Source of the DNA: Synchiropus splendidus
Lineage: Eukaryota; Chordata; Actinopteri; Syngnathiformes; Callionymidae
Reading direction: 5' to 3'
Length of the DNA stretch: 64,000 nucleotides
Assembly: GCF_027744825.2 (NCBI RefSeq)
Contig: NW_026527084.1
Span: forward strand, 62,001-126,000
Position numbers and translations under genes: made by a program. Positions 1 to 9,964 of the stretch are shown here, piece by piece (the first letter of the stretch is position 1; the number at the start of each line of letters is the position of its first letter). Under the pieces are notes generated by a model that saw nothing but the letters and a program-made list of their open reading frames with translations, had not been told where the DNA came from and made no database searches.

Positions 1-188
1 ATCTAAGCTGTCTGAAGTGTTTTTCGAAAGTTATCAACACTTTTATGTTTGGCGTTCCGAAACCCACCTTATCTCAGGCTGAAAAGCGTTTTTGTGCATT
101 GTGCCATAACTTTTCAGGGAAGCTTCAGAACATGAAATTATAACCTCCCACTATAGCAGAAAGGGTCTTTCTAGTAGTTGCACATCAA
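1..188. repeat. Reference monomer (numbering frame for the array)
   Basis: The first unit sets the numbering used in the other entries; the phase is arbitrary because the window starts inside an array. Recurrent variant sites are 7 (g/a), 10 (g/c), 26 (g/a/c), 35 (c/t), 94-95 (gt/ac), 119 (g/a) and 178 (t/g, rarely a), with a rarer a/g at 173. Positions 36-93 and 120-172 change only by scattered private substitutions. Visible symmetry elements are an inverted repeat 15-21 with 36-42 (AAGTGTT/AACACTT), one at 79-86 with 110-117 (CTGAAAAG/CTTTTCAG), a dyad at 158-172 (AGAAAG-ggt-CTTTCT), and palindromes TTTCGAAA (22-29) and GAAGCTTC (119-126). I see no match to the canonical CENP-B box. This copy has a private change, gaaatta for gaaattt. 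Confidence 0.95.
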
Positions 189-752
189 ATCTAAGCTGTC
201 TGAAGTGTTTTTCAAAAGTTATCAACACTTTTATGTTTGGCGTTCCGAAACCCACCTTATCTCAGGCTGAAAAGCGTTTTTACGCATTGTGCCATAACTT
301 TTCAGGGAAGCTTCAGAACATGAAATTTTAACCTCCCACTATAGCAGAAAGGGTCTTTCTAGTAGGTGCACATCAAATCTAAGCTGTCTGAAGTGTTTTT
401 CGAAAGTTATCAACACTTTTATGTTTGGCGTTCCGAAACCCACCTTATCTCAGGCTGAAAAGCGTTTTTGTGCATTGTGCCATAACTTTTCAGGAAAGCT
501 TCAGAACATGAAATTTTAACCTCCCACTATAGCAGAAAGGGTCTTTCTAGTAGTTGCACATCAAATCTAAACTGTCTGAAGTGTTTTTCCAAAGTTATTA
601 ACACTTTTATGTTTGGCGTTCCGAAACCCACCTTATCTCAGGCTGAAAAGCGTTTTTGTGCATTGTGCCATAACTTTTCAGGAAAGCTTCAGAACATGAA
701 ATTTTAACCTCCCACTATAGCAGAAAGGGTCTTTCTAGTAGGTGCACATCAA

Positions 753-2256
753 ATCTAAGCTCTCTGAAGTGTTTTTCCAAAGTTATCAACACTTTTATGT
801 TTGGCGTTCCGAAAGCCACCTTATCTCAGGCTGAAAAGCGTTTTTGTGCATTGTGCCATAACTTTTCAGGAAAGCTTCAGAACATGAAATTTTAACCTCC
901 CACTATAGCAGAAAGGGTCTTTCCAGTAGTTGCACATCAAATCTAAACTGTCTGAAGTGTTTTTCCAAAGTTATTAACACTTTTATGTTTGGCGTTCCGA
1001 AACCCACCTTATCTCAGGCTGAAAAGCGTTTTTGTGCATTGTGCCATAACTTTTCAGGGAAGCTTCAGAACATGAAATTTTAACCTCCCACTATAGCAGA
1101 AAGGGTCTTTCTAGTAGTTGCACATCAAATCTAAACTGTCTGAAGTGTTTTTCCAAAGTTATTAACACTTTTATGTTTGGCGTTCCGAAACCCACCTTAT
1201 CTCAGGCTGAAAAGCGTTCTTGTGCATTGTGCCATAACTTTTCAGGGAAGCTTCAGAACATGAAATTTTAACCTCCCACTATAGCAGAAAGGGTCTTTCT
1301 AGTAGGTGCACATCAAATCTAAGCTGTCTGAAGTGTTTTTCGAAAGTTATCAACACTTTTATGTTTGGCGTTCCGAAACCCACCTTATCTCAGGCTGAAA
1401 AGCGTTTTTGTGCATTGTGCCATAACTTTTCAGGGAAGCTTCAGAACATGAAATTATAACCTCCCACTATAGCAGAAAGGGTCTTTCTAGTAGTTGCACA
1501 TCAAATCTAAGCTGTCTGAAGTGTTTTTCAAAAGTTATCAACACTTTTATGTTTGGCGTTCCGAAACCCACCTTATCTCAGGCTGAAAAGCGTTTTTGTG
1601 CATTGTGCCATAACTTTTCAGGAAAGCTTCAGAACATGAAATTTTAACCTCCCACTATAGCAGAAAGGGTCTTTCTAGTAGTTGCACATCAAATCTAAAC
1701 TGTCTGAAGTGTTTTTCCAAAGTTATCAACACTTTTATGTTTGGCGTTCCGAAACCCACCTTATCTCAGGCTGAAAAGCGTTTTTGTGCATTGTGCCATA
1801 ACTTTTCAGGGAAGCTTCAGAACATGAAAGTTTAACCTCCCACTATAGCAGAAAGGGTCTTTCTAGTAGGTGCACATCAAATCTAAACTGTCTGAAGTGT
1901 TTTTCCAAAGTTATTAACACTTTTATGTTTGGCGTTCCGAAACCCACCTTATCTCAGGCTGAAAAGCGTTTTTGTGCATTGTGCCATAACTTTTCAGGGA
2001 AGCTTCAGAACATGAAATTTTAACCTCCCACTATAGCAGAAAGGGTCTTTCTAGTAGTTGCACATCAAATCTAAACGGTCTGAAGTGTTTTTCCAAAGTT
2101 ATCAACACTTTTATGTTTTGCGTTCCGAAACCCACCTTATCTCAGGCTGAAAAGCGTTTTTACGCATTGTGCCATAACTTTTCAGGGAAGCTTCAGAACA
2201 TGAAATTTTAACCTCCCACTATAGCAGAAAGGGTCTTTCTAGTAGGTGCACATCAA
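753..2256. repeat. Eight-monomer block, copy 1 of a 3196-bp-spaced duplication
   Basis: Eight monomers in the order g(gaaagcc)-a-a-d-e-b(gaaagttt)-a-c(gttttgcg) recur 17 monomers (3196 bp) downstream at 3949-5452. The shared rare markers are gaaagcc in place of gaaaccc, gaaagttt in place of gaaatttt, and gttttgcg in place of gtttggcg. The marker gaaag sits at 1825 and 5021, exactly 3196 bp apart. Copy 1 carries several private changes: ttccagtag near 920, gttcttgtg near 1217, gaaatta near 1453 and aacggtctg near 2074. The monomers just upstream of the two copies belong to different classes, so the homology begins near 753. Confidence 0.85.
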
Positions 2257-3948
2257 ATCTAAGCTGTCTGAAGTGTTTTTCGAAAGTTATCAACACTTTT
2301 ATGTTTGGCGTTCCGAAACCCACCTTATCTCAGGCTGAAAAGCGTTTTTGTGCATTGTGCCATAACTTTTCAGGAAAGCTTCAGAACATGAAATTTTAAC
2401 CTCCCACTATAGCAGAAAGGGTCTTTCTAGTAGTTGCACATCAAATCTAAACTGTCTGAAGTGTTTTTCCAAAGTTATCAACACTTTTATGTTTGGCGTT
2501 CCGAAACCCACCTTATCTCAGGCTGAAAAGCGTTTTTACGCATTGTGCCATAACTTTTCAGGGAAGCTTCAGAACATGAAATTTTAACCTCCCACTATAG
2601 CAGAAAGGGTCTTTCTAGTAGGTGCACATCAAATCTAAGCTCTCTGAAGTGTTTTTCGAAAGTTATCAACACTTTTATGTTTGGCGTTCCGAAACCCACC
2701 TTATCTCAGGCTGAAAAGCGTTTTTGTGCATTGTGCCATAACTTTTCAGGAAAGCTTCAGAACATGAAATTTTAACCTCCCACTATAGCAGAAAGGGTCT
2801 TTCTAGTAGTTGCACATCAAATCTAAACTGTCTGAAGTGTTTTTCCAAAGTTATTAACACTTTTATGTTTGGCGTTCCGAAACCCACCTTATCTCAGGCT
2901 GAAAAGCGTTTTTGTGCATTGTGCCATAACTTTTCAGGGAAGCTTCAGAACATGAAATTTTAACCTCCCACTATAGCAGAAAGGGTCTTTCTAGTAGTTG
3001 CACATCAAATCTAAACTGTCTGAAGTGTTTTTCCAAAGTTATCAACACTTTTATGTTTGGCGTTCCGAAACCCACCTTATCTCAGGCTGAAAAGCGTATT
3101 TGTGCATTGTGCCATAACTTTTCAGGGAAGCTTCAGAACATGAAATTTTAACCTCCCACTATAGCAGAAAGGGTCTTTCTAGTAGTTGCACATCAAATCT
3201 AAACTGTCTGAAGTGTTTTTCCAAAGTTATTAACACTTTTATGTTTGGCGTTCCGAAACCCACCTTATCTCAGGCTGAAAAGCGTTTTTGTGCATTGTGC
3301 CATAACTTTTCAGGGAAGCTTCAGAACATGAAATTTTAACCTCCCACTATAGCAGAAAGGGTCTTTCTAGTAGTTGCACATCAAATCTAAACTGTCTGAA
3401 GTGTTTTTCCAAAGTTATCAACACTTTTATGTTTGGCGTTCCGAAACCCACCTTATCTCAGGCTGAAAAGCGTTTTTACGCATTGTGCCATAACTTTTCA
3501 GGGAAGCTTCAGAACATGAAATTTTAACCTCCCACTACAGCAGAAAGGGTCTTTCTAGTAGGTGCACATCAAATCTAAGCTGTCTGAAGTGTTTTTCGAA
3601 AGTTATCAACACTTTTATGTTTGGCGTTCCGAAACCCACCTTATCTCAGGCTGAAAAGCGTTTTTGTGCATTGTGCCATAACTTTTCAGGGAAGCTTCAG
3701 AACATGAAATTTTAACCTCCCACTATAGCAGAAAGGGTCTTTCTAGTAGTTGCACATCAAATCTAAGCTGTCTGAAGTGTTTTTCAAAAGTTATCAACAC
3801 TTTTATGTTTGGCGTTCCGAAACCCACCTTATCTCAGGCTGAAAAGCGTTTTTGTGCATTGTGCCATAACTTTTCAGGAAAGCTTCAGAACATGAAATTT
3901 TAACCTCCCACTATAGCAGAAAGGGTCTTTCTAGTAGGTGCACATCAA

Positions 3949-5452
3949 ATCTAAGCTCTCTGAAGTGTTTTTCCAAAGTTATCAACACTTTTATGTTTGG
4001 CGTTCCGAAAGCCACCTTATCTCAGGCTGAAAAGCGTTTTTGTGCATTGTGCCATAACTTTTCAGGAAAGCTTCAGAACATGAAATTTTAACCTCCCACT
4101 ATAGCAGAAAGGGTCTTTCTAGTAGTTGCACATCAAATCTAAACTGTCTGAAGTGTTTTTCCAAAGTTATTAACACTTTTATGTTTGGCGTTCCGAAACC
4201 CACCTTATCTCAGGCTGAAAAGCGTTTTTGTGCATTGTGCCATAACTTTTCAGGGAAGCTTCAGAACATGAAATTTTAACCTCCCACTATAGCAGAAAGG
4301 GTCTTTCTAGTAGTTGCACATCAAATCTAAACTGTCTGAAGTGTTTTTCCAAAGTTATTAACACTTTTATGTTTGGCGTTCCGAAACCCACCTTATCTCA
4401 GGCTGAAAAGCGTTTTTGTGCATTGTGCCATAACTTTTCAGGGAAGCTTCAGAACATGAAATTTTAACCTCCCACTATAGCAGAAAGGGTCTTTCTAGTA
4501 GGTGCACATCAAATCTAAGCTGTCTGAAGTGTTTTTCGAAAGTTATCAACACTTTTATGTTTGGCGTTCCGAAACCCACCTTATCTCAGGCTGAAAAGCG
4601 TTTTTGTGCATTGTGCCATAACTTTTCAGGGAAGCTTCAGAACATGAAATTTTAACCTCCCACTATAGCAGAAAGGGTCTTTCTAGTAGTTGCACATCAA
4701 ATCTAAGCTGTCTGAAGTGTTTTTCAAAAGTTATCAACACTTTTATGTTTGGCGTTCCGAAACCCACCTTATCTCAGGCTGAAAAGCGTTTTTGTGCATT
4801 GTGCCATAACTTTTCAGGAAAGCTTCAGAACATGAAATTTTAACCTCCCACTATAGCAGAAAGGGTCTTTCTAGTAGTTGCACATCAAATCTAAACTGTC
4901 TGAAGTGTTTTTCCAAAGTTATCAACACTTTTATGTTTGGCGTTCCGAAACCCACCTTATCTCAGGCTGAAAAGCGTTTTTGTGCATTGTGCCATAACTT
5001 TTCAGGGAAGCTTCAGAACATGAAAGTTTAACCTCCCACTATAGCAGAAAGGGTCTTTCTAGTAGGTGCACATCAAATCTAAACTGTCTGAAGTGTTTTT
5101 CCAAAGTTATTAACACTTTTATGTTTGGCGTTCCGAAACCCACCTTATCTCAGGCTGAAAAGCGTTTTTGTGCATTGTGCCATAACTTTTCAGGGAAGCT
5201 TCAGAACATGAAATTTTAACCTCCCACTATAGCAGAAAGGGTCTTTCTAGTAGTTGCACATCAAATCTAAACTGTCTGAAGTGTTTTTCCAAAGTTATCA
5301 ACACTTTTATGTTTTGCGTTCCGAAACCCACCTTATCTCAGGCTGAAAAGCGTTTTTACGCATTGTGCCATAACTTTTCAGGGAAGCTTCAGAACATGAA
5401 ATTTTAACCTCCCACTATAGCAGAAAGGGTCTTTCTAGTAGGTGCACATCAA
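3949..5452. repeat. Eight-monomer block, copy 2 of a 3196-bp-spaced duplication
   Basis: This is the partner of 753-2256, with the same class order and the same three rare markers. Its right part, starting at about 4420, is duplicated again 15 monomers further right. The five-monomer core d-e-b(gaaagttt)-a-c(gttttgcg) therefore exists three times, at 1317, 4513 and 7333. Confidence 0.85.
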
Positions 5453-5921
5453 ATCTAAGCTGTCTGAAGTGTTTTTCGAAAGTTATCAACACTTTTATGT
5501 TTGGCGTTCCGAAACCCACCTTATCTCAGGCTGAAAAGCGTTTTTGTGCATTGTGCCATAACTTTTCAGGGAAGCTTCAGAACATGAAATTTTAAACTCC
5601 CACTATAGCAGAAAGGGTCTTTCTAGTAGTTGCACATCAAATCTAAGCTGTCTGAAGTGTTTTTCCAAAGTTATCAACACTTTTATGTTTGGCGTTCCGA
5701 AACCCACCTTATCTCAGGCTGAAAAGCGTTTTTGTGCATTGTGCCATAACTTTTCAGGAAAGCTTCAGAACATGAAATTTTAACCTCCCACTATAGCAGA
5801 AAGGGTCTTTCTAGTAGTTGCACATCAAATCTAAACTGTCTGAAGTGTTTTTCCAAAGTTATCAACACTTTTATGTTTGGCGTTCCGAAACCCACCTTAT
5901 CTCAGGCTGAAAAGCGTTTTT
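4420..5921. repeat. Segmental duplication, left copy (offset 2820 bp)
   Basis: About 1.5 kb here matches 7240-8741 at an offset of exactly 2820 bp (15 monomers). I found four mismatches: 4535/7355, 4824/7644, 5040/7860 and 5596/8416. The identity ends at class-defining differences on both sides: gtg against acg at 4418-4419 and acg against gtg at 5922-5923. It includes the gaaagttt and gttttgcg markers. Both edges fall within monomers, as expected of unequal exchange or gene conversion between misaligned arrays. Confidence 0.85.
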
Positions 5922-6580
5922 ACGCATTGTGCCATAACTTTTCAGGGAAGCTTCAGAACATGAAATTTTAACCTCCCACTATAGCAGAAAGGGTCTTTCT
6001 AGTAGGTGCACATCAAATCTAAGCTCTCTGAAGTGTTTTTCGAAAGTTATCAACACTTTTATGTTTGGCGTTCCGAAACCCACCTTATCTCAGGCTGAAA
6101 AGCGTTTTTGTGCATTGTGCCATAACTTTTCAGGAAAGCTTCAGAACATGAAATTTTAACCTCCCACTATAGCAGAAAGGGTCTTTCTAGTAGTTGCACA
6201 TCAAATCTAAACTGTCTGAAGTGTTTTTCCAAAGTTATCAACACTTTTATGTTTGGCGTTCCGAAACCCACCTTATCTCAGGCTGAAAAGCGTTTTTACG
6301 CATTGTGCCATAACTTTTCAGGGAAGCTTCAGAACATGAAATTTTAACCTCCCACTATAGCAGAAAGGGTCTTTCTAGTAGGTGCACATCAAATCTAAGC
6401 TCTCTGAAGTGTTTTTCGAAAGTTATCAACACTTTTATGTTTGGCGTTCCGAAACCCACCTTATCTCAGGCTGAAAAGCGTTTTTGTGCATTGTGCCATA
6501 ACTTTTCAGGAAAGCTTCAGAACATGAAATTTTAACCTCCCACTATAGCAGAAAGGGTCTTTCTAGTAGTTGCACATCAA
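5829..6580. repeat. Dimeric higher-order unit c-f, two copies
   Basis: Four monomers read c-f-c-f, giving a 376-bp dimer twice in a row. Class c has acg and ends ggtg. Class f starts gctctctg, has cga and gga, and ends gttg. The segment sits between a gga-type monomer and the run a-b-a-c. A related stretch at 8837 has the same dimer three times, so the dimer changes copy number. Confidence 0.85.
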
Positions 6581-7239
6581 ATCTAAACTGTCTGAAGTGT
6601 TTTTCCAAAGTTATTAACACTTTTATGTTTGGCGTTCCGAAACCCACCTTATCTCAGGCTGAAAAGCGTTTTTGTGCATTGTGCCATAACTTTTCAGGGA
6701 AGCTTCAGAACATGAAATTTTAACCTCCCACTATAGCAGAAAGGGTCTTTCTAGTAGTTGCACATCAAATCTAAACTGTCTGAAGTGTTTTTCCAAAGTT
6801 ATCAACACTTTTATGTTTGGCGTTCCGAAACCCACCTTATCTCAGGCTGAAAAGCGTTTTTGTGCATTGTGCCATAACTTTTCAGGGAAGCTTCAGAACA
6901 TGAAATTTTAACCTCCCACTATAGCAGAAAGGGTCTTTCTAGTAGTTGCACATCAAATCTAAACTGTCTGAAGTGTTTTTCCAAAGTTATTAACACTTTT
7001 ATGTTTGGCGTTCCGAAACCCACCTTATCTCAGGCTGAAAAGCGTTTTTGTGCATTGTGCCATAACTTTTCAGGGAAGCTTCAGAACATGAAATTTTAAC
7101 CTCCCACTATAGCAGAAAGGGTCTTTCTAGTAGTTGCACATCAAATCTAAACTGTCTGAAGTGTTTTTCCAAAGTTATCAACACTTTTATGTTTGGCGTT
7201 CCGAAACCCACCTTATCTCAGGCTGAAAAGCGTTTTTAC

Positions 7240-8741
7240 GCATTGTGCCATAACTTTTCAGGGAAGCTTCAGAACATGAAATTTTAACCTCCCACTATAG
7301 CAGAAAGGGTCTTTCTAGTAGGTGCACATCAAATCTAAGCTGTCTGAAGTGTTTCTCGAAAGTTATCAACACTTTTATGTTTGGCGTTCCGAAACCCACC
7401 TTATCTCAGGCTGAAAAGCGTTTTTGTGCATTGTGCCATAACTTTTCAGGGAAGCTTCAGAACATGAAATTTTAACCTCCCACTATAGCAGAAAGGGTCT
7501 TTCTAGTAGTTGCACATCAAATCTAAGCTGTCTGAAGTGTTTTTCAAAAGTTATCAACACTTTTATGTTTGGCGTTCCGAAACCCACCTTATCTCAGGCT
7601 GAAAAGCGTTTTTGTGCATTGTGCCATAACTTTTCAGGAAAGCCTCAGAACATGAAATTTTAACCTCCCACTATAGCAGAAAGGGTCTTTCTAGTAGTTG
7701 CACATCAAATCTAAACTGTCTGAAGTGTTTTTCCAAAGTTATCAACACTTTTATGTTTGGCGTTCCGAAACCCACCTTATCTCAGGCTGAAAAGCGTTTT
7801 TGTGCATTGTGCCATAACTTTTCAGGGAAGCTTCAGAACATGAAAGTTTAACCTCCCACAATAGCAGAAAGGGTCTTTCTAGTAGGTGCACATCAAATCT
7901 AAACTGTCTGAAGTGTTTTTCCAAAGTTATTAACACTTTTATGTTTGGCGTTCCGAAACCCACCTTATCTCAGGCTGAAAAGCGTTTTTGTGCATTGTGC
8001 CATAACTTTTCAGGGAAGCTTCAGAACATGAAATTTTAACCTCCCACTATAGCAGAAAGGGTCTTTCTAGTAGTTGCACATCAAATCTAAACTGTCTGAA
8101 GTGTTTTTCCAAAGTTATCAACACTTTTATGTTTTGCGTTCCGAAACCCACCTTATCTCAGGCTGAAAAGCGTTTTTACGCATTGTGCCATAACTTTTCA
8201 GGGAAGCTTCAGAACATGAAATTTTAACCTCCCACTATAGCAGAAAGGGTCTTTCTAGTAGGTGCACATCAAATCTAAGCTGTCTGAAGTGTTTTTCGAA
8301 AGTTATCAACACTTTTATGTTTGGCGTTCCGAAACCCACCTTATCTCAGGCTGAAAAGCGTTTTTGTGCATTGTGCCATAACTTTTCAGGGAAGCTTCAG
8401 AACATGAAATTTTAACCTCCCACTATAGCAGAAAGGGTCTTTCTAGTAGTTGCACATCAAATCTAAGCTGTCTGAAGTGTTTTTCCAAAGTTATCAACAC
8501 TTTTATGTTTGGCGTTCCGAAACCCACCTTATCTCAGGCTGAAAAGCGTTTTTGTGCATTGTGCCATAACTTTTCAGGAAAGCTTCAGAACATGAAATTT
8601 TAACCTCCCACTATAGCAGAAAGGGTCTTTCTAGTAGTTGCACATCAAATCTAAACTGTCTGAAGTGTTTTTCCAAAGTTATCAACACTTTTATGTTTGG
8701 CGTTCCGAAACCCACCTTATCTCAGGCTGAAAAGCGTTTTT
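7240..8741. repeat. Segmental duplication, right copy (offset 2820 bp)
   Basis: This is the right partner of 4420-5921. Its private changes are gtttctcga at 7355, agcct for agctt at 7644 (which destroys that monomer's HindIII site) and cacaatag at 7860. The last of these removes a minus-strand stop and so opens the chance reading frame at 7751-7963. Confidence 0.85.
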
Positions 8742-8836
8742 GTGCATTGTGCCATAACTTTTCAGGAAAGCTTCAGAACATGAAATTTTAACCTCCCACT
8801 ATAGCAGAAAGGGTCTTTCTAGTAGTTGCACATCAA

Positions 8837-9964
8837 ATCTAAACTGTCTGAAGTGTTTTTCCAAAGTTATCAACACTTTTATGTTTGGCGTTCCGAAACC
8901 CACCTTATCTCAGGCTGAAAAGCGTTTTTACGCATTGTGCCATAACTTTTCAGGGAAGCTTCAGAACATGAAATTTTAACCTCCCACTATAGCAGAAAGG
9001 GTCTTTCTAGTAGGTGCACATCAAATCTAAGCTCTCTGAAGTGTTTTTCGAAAGTTATCAACACTTTTATGTTTGGCGTTCCGAAACCCACCTTATCTCA
9101 GGCTGAAAAGCGTTTTTGTGCATTGTGCCATAACTTTTCAGGAAAGCTTCAGAACATGAAATTTTAACCTCCCACTATAGCAGAAAGGGTCTTTCTAGTA
9201 GTTGCACATCAAATCTAAACTGTCTGAAGTGTTTTTCCAAAGTTATCAACACTTTTATGTTTGGCGTTCCGAAACCCACCTTATCTCAGGCTGAAAAGCG
9301 TTTTTACGCATTGTGCCATAACTTTTCAGGGAAGCTTCAGAACATGAAATTTTAACCTCCCACTATAGCAGAAAGGGTCTTTCTAGTAGGTGCACATCAA
9401 ATCTAAGCTCTCTGAAGTGTTTTTCGAAAGTTATCAACACTTTTATGTTTGGCGTTCCGAAACCCACCTTATCTCAGGCTGAAAAGCGTTTTTGTGCATT
9501 GTGCCATAACTTTTCAGGAAAGCTTCAGAACATGAAATTTTAACCTCCCACTATAGCAGAAAGGGTCTTTCTAGTAGTTGCACATCAAATCTAAACTGTC
9601 TGAAGTGTTTTTCCAAAGTTATCAACACTTTTATGTTTGGCGTTCCGAAACCCACCTTATCTCAGGCTGAAAAGCGTTTTTACGCATTGTGCCATAACTT
9701 TTCAGGGAAGCTTCAGAACATGAAATTTTAACCTCCCACTATAGCAGAAAGGGTCTTTCTAGTAGGTGCACATCAAATCTAAGCTCTCTGAAGTGTTTTT
9801 CGAAAGTTATCAACACTTTTATGTTTGGCGTTCCGAAACCCACCTTATCTCAGGCTGAAAAGCGTTTTTGTGCATTGTGCCATAACTTTTCAGGAAAGCT
9901 TCAGAACATGAAATTTTAACCTCCCACTATAGCAGAAAGGGTCTTTCTAGTAGTTGCACATCAA
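8837..9964. repeat. Dimeric higher-order unit c-f, three copies
   Basis: Six monomers read c-f-c-f-c-f, which is three consecutive 376-bp dimers starting at 8837, 9213 and 9589. They are followed by a-b-a, the same run that follows the two-copy version at 5829-6580. I see no mismatch between the three dimers by eye. Confidence 0.85.

Noticed and set aside
1..188. CENP-B box in the monomer
   Set aside because: The consensus monomer has no CGGG or CCCG core. The one variant with tcggg (near 44442) does not have the TTCG and A at the required spacing.
7751..7963. 70-residue minus-strand open frame as a gene
   Set aside because: It lies wholly in satellite, is longer than one monomer, starts at GTG not ATG, and exists only because one substitution removed a stop shared by nearly all other copies. 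It resembles no protein family I know.
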